Notes under the pieces: generated by a model
Databases searched by the model: none
Told to the model about the DNA's origin: nothing
The model's input: only the letters and a program-made list of their open reading frames with translations
Translations under genes and position numbers: made by a program
Source of the DNA: Polyangium sp. 6x1
GTDB taxonomy: Bacteria; Myxococcota_A; Polyangia; Polyangiales; Polyangiaceae
Assembly (NCBI RefSeq): GCF_029946515.1
Contig: NZ_JARZHH010000028.1
Location: forward strand, 62,001-126,000
Reading direction: 5' to 3'
DNA length: 64,000 nucleotides
Shown: positions 53,272 to 61,930 of the stretch, piece by piece
Position numbering within the stretch: the stretch's first letter is position 1
Layout: every line of letters starts with the position of its first letter

Positions 53272-54078
53272 TCACCTCACAAACAGCTTCATGCTCCCGA
53301 TCCGGTCCACGTAGATCGCGACGTCCTCGCCCATCGCCCACTGGACCCGCAAGAACGGCCACGCATACGCCCGGATCACGTGACGCACCACGGTCGCCCC
53401 GGCGCCGATCGCCGTGAGGCCCGCGAGCGCCTTGTCGATCGCGTCGCCGAAATCGTGGCCGTGGAAGTCGGGCCGGACCAGGCGCTCGCCGCCGCGATAC
53501 GCCGAGCCGGCGACGCGGCCCGTGAGGTCGTGGCAACGCAGCTCCTCGGGCAGCTCCTTCTGGAACTGGATGTCCTGCTCCATGCGGCTCTCCAGCCCGA
53601 AGAGCGTCGGCACCGCCGTGATGTGCGTGGGCATGTAGGCCTCGCTCAAGAAGGCCGGCGCGTCCGTGTAATAGCGGAGCCGCACCCGGTTCGATTTCGC
53701 CGTGCCGCCGCACGTCGGGCACGGGATGAAGCCATTGGCGCACGAGCAGGGCGAAAAAAGGAGCATGCCCTTGCCGCCGCAGACGCGGCAGTGCCGCTTG
53801 CCCGGCGTCGCCGCGCACCCCGTGCACGGGCCACCGCCGAGGTCCGCGTCGATCCGCACATGGTGATGCACCTCGAGGTCGTCCGGCAGCGAGGGCTCGC
53901 CGCGCTCGAGCGTCGCGAGCGCGCCCTCCACCTCCTCCGCCCAGCTCGTGCGCCGGATCAGCGCCGCGTGAACGACGAGCATCGCGAGCCGCTCCACCGA
54001 GACCGGCTCTCCGGCCGGGAGCGGCAGACGCGCACGCGCGGTGTCGAGTGTCGGGAAATACGATGCCAGCGATGACAT
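53272..54078 (-). CDS. Protein with DnaJ-like zinc-binding cysteine cluster
   Basis: The 268-residue soluble protein has eight Cys at residues 85, 88, 97, 100, 111, 113, 120 and 123: CTGC, CRVCGGKG, CSC and CPTCGG. The CxxCGGxG spacing recalls the zinc-finger domain of DnaJ, but there is no J domain or substrate-binding region. Residues 130-268 are alpha/beta without a known motif. Divergent from the TIG-repeat gene (102 bases between starts). Unknown role; a metallochaperone or redox-sensing part is possible. Confidence 0.72.
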   Translation of the reverse strand: MSSLASYFPTLDTARARLPLPAGEPVSVERLAMLVVHAALIRRTSWAEEVEGALATLERGEPSLPDDLEVHHHVRIDADLGGGPCTGCAATPGKRHCRVCGGKGMLLFSPCSCANGFIPCPTCGGTAKSNRVRLRYYTDAPAFLSEAYMPTHITAVPTLFGLESRMEQDIQFQKELPEELRCHDLTGRVAGSAYRGGERLVRPDFHGHDFGDAIDKALAGLTAIGAGATVVRHVIRAYAWPFLRVQWAMGEDVAIYVDRIGSMKLFVR

Positions 54079-54180
54079 GACCCCGGAGGAGGCCAGCCTT
54101 GTCGCGCGCCGTCAAGGGAAGAGCCTTCCGTGGCCCCGCGGCTCTGTTACGATGCGCGGCGAAAGGGCGTTTCGGGTGTG

Positions 54181-56529
54181 ATGATGGCAACGTTCGGGCT
54201 CGGCAAGATCGTCCTCTACGCGGCGGACCCCGAAGCCGTGAGCGCCTTTTATGCGCGCGCCGCGGGGCTCTCGTTCGATCGGGTGGAGGGGACCCGGCGC
54301 TACGAGTCGATGAGCACGGGCGGGACCGCGCTCGTCATCGACCTCGCGCTCGAACCGCTCTCGCGAGGCCGCAGGGAGTGCGCGCTGTCCTTGCGCGTGC
54401 CGAACCTCGACGCCGTCGCGGCCGGCCTGCGCGAGGACGGCATCGACGTGGGCCCGATCCTCGAAAGGCCCTCGGGGCTTTTCGCCTCGCTGAAGGATCC
54501 GGACGGGCGCGATGTCGAGCTCTGGGAGCCCCGCGCCAAACCCGTGAGCGTCGCGCCGCCGCCGCTCGTCGACAAATCCGCGCTCGACGCGCGAGCCTTA
54601 TCCTCGGACAAACCAAGCGTCGCCCCCGAACCCCCGAGCATGCTGGAGCTGCCGCGCATCGCGCCGCCGCCGCTCCCGCCCCCGCCGGTGCCGCTGCCGG
54701 CCAATGTGCCGGCCCTCGTCGACAGACCCGCCGACGTGGAGCCACCCGCGATCGTGGACAACCCCGCGGCCGTCGAGCCGCCCGCGATCGTGGACAAGCC
54801 GCCGGTGCGGCTCGAGATGCATTCGGCGCTCGACCTCGAAAAGGAGGCGAAGGCCGCCGTCGAGGGGGCGACGAAGGCCGAGGGCGAGGGCGAAGGCGCC
54901 GCGACCGAAAAGCGCGGGACCGAGCCGCCTCCGCCTCCGCCGATGATGGGCGCGCCGGGGCCGGTGGTCACGGCGGCGCGGCCGGCGAAGGTCTCGGTGC
55001 AAGGCGGCACGAAGATCTCGCTCTACGGCGCGAACTTCGCCGAGGGCTGCCGCGTGCTCGTCGACGGCGACGATTGTACGAAGCCGAAACGAATCGACGA
55101 TTTCACGCTGGAGATCGAGGCGCCGCCCCACGCGCCCGGGTCGGCCGAGATCGTGATCGAGAACCCGGACGAGCAGCGCTCCGTCATCCAGATCGTCTAC
55201 GACGAGGGCCCCTCGATCGAGCGCTTCTCCCCGCTCGAAGGCTCGCCGCGCGGCGGCACCGAGGTCGTGGTCGAGGGCCGCAATTTCGAGGACGGCTGCC
55301 GCGTCACGTTCTTCGGAAACCGCGCGCCCGAGGTCATCTTCGAGGGCCCCTCGCGCATCCGCTTCGTGACGCCGCCGCAGGAGCAGCTCTTCCACGGCGA
55401 GCTGCGCGTGACGAACCCCGACGGCCTCTCCGCGCTCGCGGCGGACCTCTTCACGTATCGGCTCGCGACGCCGCACGCGCGCGAGGTCTCGCCTGCGTCG
55501 GGCCTCGTCGGCGGCTCGAAGCGCATCACCGTCACCGGCGTCGACTTCCATCCGCAATGCGTGGCGCGCCTCGGTGGAAGGCAGGCCGCCGTCACGTTCC
55601 GCAGCGCCGAATCGCTCGAGCTCGTGACGCCGCGCGCAAACGAGCCGGGGCCCGTGGACCTCGAAATCGAGAATCCCGACGGGCAAATCACGAAGCTCGA
55701 AGGCGTATTCACGTACGAGGCCGAGCCCACGCCGCCGCTGCTCGTCGAGGTGCGACCCGACCGAGGCTATTGCGCGGGCGGGCAGACGATCCGGCTCGTC
55801 GGGGACAATTTCGAGGCGGATACGGTGGTGCGCATCGGCGAGGTGCGGGCCATTTCCCGGACCGGCTCGCGGCACGAGATCGAGGTGGAGCTGCCGCAAC
55901 GGCCGCAGCCGGGCCTCGTCGCGATCGAGCTCGTCGACAGGTTCGGCGTCGTCGTGCGCCGGGAGGACGCATTCACGTACGAATCGCGCCCGGCGCCGCG
56001 CGTCGACGGCGTCACGCCGCGCAATGGTCCCATGGTCGGCGGCACGCGGATCGTCCTCGAAGGCGATTTCTTCGATGAGCACGTGTTCGTGCGGATCGGC
56101 GGGCAAGCGCCGAAGCGCGCGGTCGTCCGCTCGGCCACGACGATCGAAATCGTGGCCCCGCCGTCGCGCGCGTCGGGGTTCGTCGACATCGAGGTCGGCC
56201 GCGGCGACGCGGGCACGACGGTCGTGAAGAACGCATTCCGGTACGACCCCTCGCCCGCCCCCGCGATCGACTCCGTCGCGCCGAACAAAGGCTCGGTCGA
56301 GGGCGGCACCGAGGTCAGCATCGAAGGCAAGAACTTCGTCGCCGAGGCGGCCGTGCTCTTCGGCGGCAAGCCTGCACAACGCGTCAAATTCGTCTCGGCC
56401 TCGACGCTCGAGGTCAAGACGCCGCCGGGCAAGAATGGCGAGATGGTCGACGTCGTCGTGCGCAATCCGGACGGCAAAGAGGCCATCACGAAGCGCGCGT
56501 TCCTGTACGACGCGCGTTACCGTTCCTGA
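54181..56529 (+). CDS. Glyoxalase/VOC domain fused to six IPT/TIG domains
   Basis: The 782-residue protein starts with a VOC domain (residues 1-120: FGLGKIVLYAADPEAVSAFY, LKDPDGRDVELWEP). A Pro/Ala-rich linker follows with repeated PPAIVD units (about 175-215) and a charged segment. From residue 260 to the end are six TIG/IPT immunoglobulin-like domains, each with a PxxG(xx)GGT start, e.g. SPLEGSPRGGTEVVVEGRNF, TPRNGPMVGGTRIVLEGDFF and APNKGSVEGGTEVSIEGKNF. There is no signal peptide or transmembrane helix. This architecture is strange because TIG repeats are usually extracellular and VOC domains cytoplasmic. ATG at 54181 (second ATG next to it). A domain-swap annotation error is unlikely because the frame is unbroken. 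Confidence 0.85.
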   Translation: MMATFGLGKIVLYAADPEAVSAFYARAAGLSFDRVEGTRRYESMSTGGTALVIDLALEPLSRGRRECALSLRVPNLDAVAAGLREDGIDVGPILERPSGLFASLKDPDGRDVELWEPRAKPVSVAPPPLVDKSALDARALSSDKPSVAPEPPSMLELPRIAPPPLPPPPVPLPANVPALVDRPADVEPPAIVDNPAAVEPPAIVDKPPVRLEMHSALDLEKEAKAAVEGATKAEGEGEGAATEKRGTEPPPPPPMMGAPGPVVTAARPAKVSVQGGTKISLYGANFAEGCRVLVDGDDCTKPKRIDDFTLEIEAPPHAPGSAEIVIENPDEQRSVIQIVYDEGPSIERFSPLEGSPRGGTEVVVEGRNFEDGCRVTFFGNRAPEVIFEGPSRIRFVTPPQEQLFHGELRVTNPDGLSALAADLFTYRLATPHAREVSPASGLVGGSKRITVTGVDFHPQCVARLGGRQAAVTFRSAESLELVTPRANEPGPVDLEIENPDGQITKLEGVFTYEAEPTPPLLVEVRPDRGYCAGGQTIRLVGDNFEADTVVRIGEVRAISRTGSRHEIEVELPQRPQPGLVAIELVDRFGVVVRREDAFTYESRPAPRVDGVTPRNGPMVGGTRIVLEGDFFDEHVFVRIGGQAPKRAVVRSATTIEIVAPPSRASGFVDIEVGRGDAGTTVVKNAFRYDPSPAPAIDSVAPNKGSVEGGTEVSIEGKNFVAEAAVLFGGKPAQRVKFVSASTLEVKTPPGKNGEMVDVVVRNPDGKEAITKRAFLYDARYRS

Positions 56530-56564
56530 CGTCTCGGCCGCGCATGCGTCATCCGTGAGGCGCC

Positions 56565-57869
56565 TCAGGGCGCCTTCGTGATCGCCCACTCCTTCACGAT
56601 CGCGATCTTGTCCGCCGGCAGCTTCTTTTCGTAGTTCGGCGGAGGCATCGACCGCTCCTCGGCCACGCGCTTGATGACGCGGTCGACGAGGCCGAGCGTG
56701 ATGTCGTAGTTCTCGAAATCGATCTTCGGCGCGCCGCGCGTCCCCGACGCGTGGCAATCGGCGCAATACTCGCGCATGATCGGCTTGACGTCCGTGAGGA
56801 ACGAGAGCGGCGTGCCGAGCGCGAGCTTGCGCGTCGCCTTCCCCTCGCCCGCCCACACGTCGCCGATCTTGTCGACGGCGAGCGCGCGCGGCGCCTCCGC
56901 CGGCCCGAGCGTCGCCACGACCTCCGGCACCTCGCCCGCGCGCACGCGCAGGACCCAGTCGCCGGCGAGGGCATAAAGCCGCTGCTTGCTCGCGTCGAGC
57001 GCGAATGCATCGATTCCCACCGCGGGCCCGCCCTCGGCGGCGAGCGGATACAGCGAATACTCGCCGCTCGGCGAGCGCTCGACGAGGCCCGCGTCGGAGG
57101 CGAAATACACGAGCGAGCCGTCCTCGCACGCGAGGCTCCCGCACGCCATCGCCCGGACGAACCCCACGTCGAAGACGAGCGGATATGCCTTGCCGCTTGC
57201 CTTGTCGATTTCGTACACGCGCTCGCCGTAGGCGAGATACACGCGCTCTTTCTGCGCGAGGACGGCCGTGGGCGCGCCCGCCTCGCCCTCGACGGTCCAC
57301 GCCACGAGCGCGCCGCCGCCGAGCTCGTAGGCGCCTTTTTCGCCGCGAATCGCGAGGTGCGTCTCGGCCGCCCCGTCGCCGTCGTCGTCTGCCACGCGCG
57401 CGCGCATCGCCTGAATGCCGAGCGGCGCGAGGTCCGCGGCGCCGAGCGAGCGCTGGAGCACGCCGCCCGGCGTGAAGAACACGCCGGCCTCGGCCGCGAC
57501 GAGCACGCCATTTTCATACCCGACCATCGCGCGGACGGCGCCGGTCTCGCTCGGCACATCGGGCGCGTCGCCGACGATCGGCAGGAGCGTCGGGCCCGCC
57601 GCCGCGAGCTCGTAAACGCCCGTCGTCGTGCCCACGGTGACGAGCGCGCCCTGGCTGCCCATCGCGGTCGCATATCCCTCGATCGTGAACGTGGCGCTCT
57701 CGGGCTCTGCGCTCGGCGTCGAGGGCGCGCCGTGCACGACGGCGAGCTCGGGGGGGCCGTCGGTCCCTCCGCCGCTCGGGCCGGCATTCGTGGGAGGGGC
57801 CTCGCTGCACGCCGCCGTTGTGATCACGGCGAGCATCGCGACAAGACGCGCGGAGAGCTCGCGCGGCAT
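56565..57869 (-). CDS. Lipoprotein with C-terminal c-type heme motif
   Basis: A 434-residue lipoprotein (lipobox TTAAC near residue 21). The middle is a beta-propeller-like region with repeated strands (GALVTVGTTTGVYELA, ALDASKQRLYALAGDWVLRV). Near residue 368 a CADCH heme-attachment motif is followed by KIDFENYD and later SMPPP, a likely Met ligand. This is the planctomycete-type cytochrome c pattern of about 100 residues. Probably periplasmic electron transfer. It is divergent from the DUF1549-like operon by 163 bases, which suggests joint function. Confidence 0.83.
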   Translation of the reverse strand: MPRELSARLVAMLAVITTAACSEAPPTNAGPSGGGTDGPPELAVVHGAPSTPSAEPESATFTIEGYATAMGSQGALVTVGTTTGVYELAAAGPTLLPIVGDAPDVPSETGAVRAMVGYENGVLVAAEAGVFFTPGGVLQRSLGAADLAPLGIQAMRARVADDDGDGAAETHLAIRGEKGAYELGGGALVAWTVEGEAGAPTAVLAQKERVYLAYGERVYEIDKASGKAYPLVFDVGFVRAMACGSLACEDGSLVYFASDAGLVERSPSGEYSLYPLAAEGGPAVGIDAFALDASKQRLYALAGDWVLRVRAGEVPEVVATLGPAEAPRALAVDKIGDVWAGEGKATRKLALGTPLSFLTDVKPIMREYCADCHASGTRGAPKIDFENYDITLGLVDRVIKRVAEERSMPPPNYEKKLPADKIAIVKEWAITKAP

Positions 57870-58032
57870 TCTTCGACGGGACTGTAGATGGGGGGAGTCG
57901 AGCACGGCCAGGCAGGATAACAAATTTCGTCCGTGGTCCCAAGAGATGGTTGACGAAGGGTTATGGCTCGGCTCCACTGGACCCTGGCCCGCTGCGCCCG
58001 CGGTGCCCCCCCTTTCGCCCCCGAGTTGTATC

Positions 58033-59691
58033 ATGAAGAGCAAACGACGCTGGCAAGCGCTCTGCTTCGCCCTCCTCGTGGCCGCGCCTTCCGTGGCGCT
58101 CGCCGACGAGGGTGAGCAATGTTTTTTGCACCGGGAGCTACCCGTCGAACGGCAGCTCCGTCGCCTCTCGATCGATCTACGCGGCAACGTGCCCGACGTC
58201 GCGGAGTACGACGCGGTCGCGGGGCTCTCCGAGCTGCCCGACGCGCTCCTCGACGAATACCTCGCGAGCGACGCGTTTCGCGTGCAGATGCGTCGTTATC
58301 ACGAGAGCCTGCTCTGGACGAACCCGAACATCGCCCTCGCGGACGTGACGTTTTCGCTGAACACCGTCAGCTACGACGGCAGCCCCGTTTATTTCGTCCC
58401 CGGGCAGGGCAAATCCGCGCTCTACCGCGGCGGCGACGGCACGCACACCTGCCAGAACAAGGCCCAGGACACCCTCGGTTACGATCCCGTGACGGGATTG
58501 CCAAATACTGAAGTCATGGGCACCGACGGCGTGGGCACGTGGTCCGCCGAGGGCTGGGTCGAGGTGCACCCGTACTGGGAGGCCGACCCGGCGAAAAAGG
58601 TGAAGGTCTGCGCGTTCGACGCCCAGACGACGGAGACGTACACCCTGCCGGCCGGGGATCCGGACGCGGGGACGTATTCGTGTGATCACCTGATGGCCAC
58701 GAACAAGGCGAAGACCTGCGGCTGCGGCCCGGAGCTCAGCTATTGCATGCCGGTCGGGATCGTGCAGCCCCTCGTGCTGTCGGCGCTGCGCGAGCAGGTG
58801 CTCCGGCTCGTCGACGAGCACACGGACGGGACGCAGCCGTACTCGGGGCTGCTCACGACGAAGCGCGCGCATTACAATGGACCGCTCTCGTTTTATCTTC
58901 GCCATCATGCGCAGCGGCAAACGCTCTCGCGCACCCAGAACGAGCACCAGCCCGCGGACGGCCCGCTGCCCGACCTCGCGTTCACGGACGTCGATACCTG
59001 GGTCGCGGTGGAGCGCGAGGCGCCGCATGCCGGCCTCATCACCCTGCCCGCGTTCCTCCTCCGCTTCCAGACGAACCGCGGCCGGGCGAATCGCTACCGG
59101 ATCGCGTTCCTCGGGCAATACTTCCAGCCGCCGAGCACGAAGGACACGAGCTGCGAGAAGGAAGGCGATGACCTCACGCGCCGCTGCGTCTGCCGGAGCT
59201 GCCACGTGACGCTCGAGCCGATCGCCGCGTATTTCGGTCAATTCACGGAGGCAGGCAGCATGTCCCTGCGTGATTTCGCTCGCGAATACCCGACCCGCAA
59301 GGCCTGCGCGAAAGGCATCGGGCCGCAGAGCACGGCCTGGTGCGACCGCCATTACGTGTCGGTCCCGGACGAGATGGACCCCGATCTCCGGCCCTACACG
59401 CTGAAGGCGCTTCAATACGCCGACGACGAGCACCCGGAGATCGGGCCGCATTTCGAGGCGGGCCCGGCCGAGCTCGTGAAGGCCGACCTCGAGAGCGGCC
59501 GGTTCCACGAGGTGGCCACCGAGCACCTCTTCTCGTTCCTCATGAAACGCGAGCCGAACCTCGATCCGACGACCACCGATTACGAGGGCGACGCGCTCGC
59601 GAAGATCGCCGCCGATTTCCGCGTGCACGACGACGTTCGTCAGGCGGTCCGGGACCTCGTCCAGCTGCCCGCCTACCGGAGGATGCCATGA
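58033..59691 (+). CDS. DUF1549/PSCyt-like exported protein with CxxCH
   Basis: The 552-residue exported protein has a signal peptide (ALCFALLVAAPSVALA). The N-terminal part resembles the PSCyt2/DUF1549 family: LHRELPVERQLRRLSIDLRG, SELPDALLDEYLASDAF. A c-type heme motif CRSCH lies near residue 386 and is followed by VTLEPI. The C-terminus (PNLDPTTTDYEGDALAKIAA) looks like DUF1585-type ends. No full set of catalytic residues is known. ATG at 58033; the next gene overlaps by ATGA. Probably works with the DUF1501 protein two genes downstream. Confidence 0.8.
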   Translation: MKSKRRWQALCFALLVAAPSVALADEGEQCFLHRELPVERQLRRLSIDLRGNVPDVAEYDAVAGLSELPDALLDEYLASDAFRVQMRRYHESLLWTNPNIALADVTFSLNTVSYDGSPVYFVPGQGKSALYRGGDGTHTCQNKAQDTLGYDPVTGLPNTEVMGTDGVGTWSAEGWVEVHPYWEADPAKKVKVCAFDAQTTETYTLPAGDPDAGTYSCDHLMATNKAKTCGCGPELSYCMPVGIVQPLVLSALREQVLRLVDEHTDGTQPYSGLLTTKRAHYNGPLSFYLRHHAQRQTLSRTQNEHQPADGPLPDLAFTDVDTWVAVEREAPHAGLITLPAFLLRFQTNRGRANRYRIAFLGQYFQPPSTKDTSCEKEGDDLTRRCVCRSCHVTLEPIAAYFGQFTEAGSMSLRDFAREYPTRKACAKGIGPQSTAWCDRHYVSVPDEMDPDLRPYTLKALQYADDEHPEIGPHFEAGPAELVKADLESGRFHEVATEHLFSFLMKREPNLDPTTTDYEGDALAKIAADFRVHDDVRQAVRDLVQLPAYRRMP

Positions 59692-60407
59692 GCGCTCGTC
59701 GCCTCACGTACCTCTGCGCGCTCGCCGCGCTCACCGCGGCCGCGTGCACGAAAGAAGCGCCGTCCGCGACCGAACCCCCGGACCCCTGGGAAGCGCCCAC
59801 GGTCGGGGCGAATGGCGAGACCGAAAATGCGCCCACGGACCTCGGCGGCGGCGCCCTCCCCGGCCCCTCGCGCGGGGTGCGGCGCCTGCGCATCGATACG
59901 CTCCAGGCCGCGATGAGCAAGGTCGCCGGCAATGACGTGTACGGCGCTCCGATCCTCTGGCGCGTCAATGGCAGGGACGGGTTCAGCGACCTCGCATTCG
60001 GCAAGGCGCTCGGCCGGCCCGATTACCAGACCTCGACCGAGGAGAGCACGGTCTCGAACGCGCTCTACCTCAAGTTCGTCGGGGACGCGGCGCGCGACAT
60101 CTGCATGCAGATGGCGAAGAACGACATGAAGCGCACGGACGCCTCGCGCGCGCTCTTCCCGAAGGCGCCCGTGGACGGGACCGCGACGGATGCGCAGGTG
60201 ACGGAGAACCTGCAATACGTCGTGCTCCGCTTCCTCGGGCTGCGCGTCGCGGCGGACGATTCGATGGTCACGAACCTGCGCGCCGTCTACGACGCGGGCG
60301 TGGCGAGCGTCGCGTCGCCGAACGGCGGCGAGATCACGGCAGCGGCCGAGGGATGGCGGGGCGTGTGCGTCACGCTCTTCGAGTCTCCCCTTTTCCACAA
60401 CGATTGA
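59688..60407 (+). CDS. Lipoprotein of a DUF1549-DUF1501 operon
   Basis: A 239-residue lipoprotein (lipobox TAAACT with Cys at about 20). The body has no recognised family: helical with VRRLRIDTLQAAMSKVAGND and NLQYVVLRFLGLRVAADD. Its start overlaps the preceding stop by ATGA with CGGAGG upstream, and the DUF1501 gene starts 13 bases later. A role in assembly or anchoring of the complex is inferred from position only. Confidence 0.72.
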   Translation: MSARRLTYLCALAALTAAACTKEAPSATEPPDPWEAPTVGANGETENAPTDLGGGALPGPSRGVRRLRIDTLQAAMSKVAGNDVYGAPILWRVNGRDGFSDLAFGKALGRPDYQTSTEESTVSNALYLKFVGDAARDICMQMAKNDMKRTDASRALFPKAPVDGTATDAQVTENLQYVVLRFLGLRVAADDSMVTNLRAVYDAGVASVASPNGGEITAAAEGWRGVCVTLFESPLFHND

Positions 60408-60420
60408 GGAGGAACACGCC

Positions 60421-61872
60421 ATGAGCCACAAAGGCCAGATTTCACGACGCACGCTCCTCGGCGCGCTCGGCGCCGCGAGCGGCGCGCTCCTCCTCGACGG
60501 TCTGCTCGGCCTGCGCCACGCGCGCGCAGACAACGTCGATCCGGACAGCGCCCCGCTCCTCGTGATGTGCGAGTTCTCGGGCGGCTGGGATACGCTGTAT
60601 TGCCTCGACCCGCGCAACCACCACGAGTACGGCGAGCCCGCGGGCGGCATTTACACGGGCTTCGACATGGTGACCGACGGGCCCACGAAAAAGGTCATCG
60701 AGGACGATACGGGCGGCACGGGCCTCGTGAAGCCCGTGGGCTCGAGCGTCGCCTACGGGCCCACAATGGCGAAGCTCGCGACCACGCATTACAAGGATCT
60801 TTGCGTCGTGCGTGGCATGAGCATGGGCACGCTGACGCACGAGGTCGGGCGGCGGTATTTCCTCACGGGAAAGTTCCCGCGGGGCCTCGCCGCGAGCGGC
60901 AGCTCCCTGGAGACGTGGTGGGCGGCGGCCTCGGGCCTGCTCGAACACCACGAGATCCCGAACCTCGTCGCGGGCGGCGCGGAGACGTACAACGAGGGGC
61001 TCTCGCCGCTCGCGAGCGGGCTCTCGGTGCCGAGCTACAACGAAATGCTTCAAGTGCTCCGGCCGCTCAATGCGTCGCTCTCGCTCGACGGCAAGGTGGA
61101 GCAGGCCGCCTCGAAGTTCCACCACGACGAATATTGCCTGCACCAGCAGCTCGACGCCCGGGGCGGGCAGGTCTCGACGCACCTCTCGGCGTGGCGCTCG
61201 GCGCAGACGCTCGCGAATGGCGGGCTCTGGAAGCATTTCGATTTCAAGCCGAACCCGCCCGCCACGAGCCAGCTCGCGAAGCTCTACGAGACGTTCGGCG
61301 TGAACCCGGCGAACCCGGGGGCGACGCTCGCGGGCCAGCCGAAGGGCCAGGCCGCGCTCGCGGCGCAGGCGCTCGTGAATGGCATCTCGCAGGTCGTGCT
61401 CCTCCGGCTCGTCAACGTGACCGACGCCCATTTCGACGACGATTGGCCCTCGAATCACCCGGCGCGGCAGCGGGCGGGCTTCGACGCGGTGAGTGATCTC
61501 ATCACGTACCTGAAGAACACGCTCGACAACAACGGCAAGCCCTACTGGGACCGGACGACGCTGCTCTGCTTCTCGGAGTTCGCGCGCACGCCCCGGATCA
61601 ACCCGCAAGGCGGCCGCGATCACCACCTCGCGTCGTCGTGCCTCGTCGCGGGCAAGGGCATCCGGGGCAACATGGCGATCGGCGCGACGAAGGACACGAA
61701 CTACGACGTGCGCCCGATCAACCTCGACACGGGCGCGCCCGACGACGAGATGGGCATGATCGTGAAACCGTCGGACGTGCACGCGACCATCCTCACGGCC
61801 GCGGGTTTGCCCTACGATCACATCTCGAATCAGGATCCGAAGCTCATCAAGGCGATGCTGAAGAATCCCTGA
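60421..61872 (+). CDS. DUF1501 protein, Tat-exported
   Basis: The 483-residue protein has a twin-arginine signal (SRRTLLGALGAASGALLLDG), so it is exported folded. The DUF1501 (sulfatase-like) body contains FSGGWDTLYCLDPRN, MSMGTLTHEVGRRYF, CFSEFARTPRINPQGGRDHH and DEMGMIVKPSDVHATIL. The related alkaline-phosphatase-like fold suggests a metal site, but the enzymatic role of DUF1501 proteins is unknown. GAGGAGG upstream fixes the ATG at 60421. Third gene of the operon, followed by a strong terminator. Confidence 0.9.
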   Translation: MSHKGQISRRTLLGALGAASGALLLDGLLGLRHARADNVDPDSAPLLVMCEFSGGWDTLYCLDPRNHHEYGEPAGGIYTGFDMVTDGPTKKVIEDDTGGTGLVKPVGSSVAYGPTMAKLATTHYKDLCVVRGMSMGTLTHEVGRRYFLTGKFPRGLAASGSSLETWWAAASGLLEHHEIPNLVAGGAETYNEGLSPLASGLSVPSYNEMLQVLRPLNASLSLDGKVEQAASKFHHDEYCLHQQLDARGGQVSTHLSAWRSAQTLANGGLWKHFDFKPNPPATSQLAKLYETFGVNPANPGATLAGQPKGQAALAAQALVNGISQVVLLRLVNVTDAHFDDDWPSNHPARQRAGFDAVSDLITYLKNTLDNNGKPYWDRTTLLCFSEFARTPRINPQGGRDHHLASSCLVAGKGIRGNMAIGATKDTNYDVRPINLDTGAPDDEMGMIVKPSDVHATILTAAGLPYDHISNQDPKLIKAMLKNP

Positions 61873-61883
61873 GGGCGGCGAGG

Positions 61884-61930
61884 AGGGGCCTCGCGCGGGC
61901 GGCGTGCCCGGGCGAGGCCCCTTTTCCTTT
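61884..61930 (+). terminator. Rho-independent terminator after the DUF1501 gene
   Basis: GGGGCCTCGC (61885-61894) pairs with GCGAGGCCCC (61912-61921), with an inner CGGGC/GCCCG stem and a TTTTCCTTT tail. The convergent RCC1 gene ends at its T-run, so it may also stop that transcript. Confidence 0.85.

Noticed and set aside
56558-56575. Terminator hairpin after the VOC-TIG gene
   Set aside because: AGGCGCC/GGCGCCT pairs but overlaps the last codons of the opposite gene and has no T-run.
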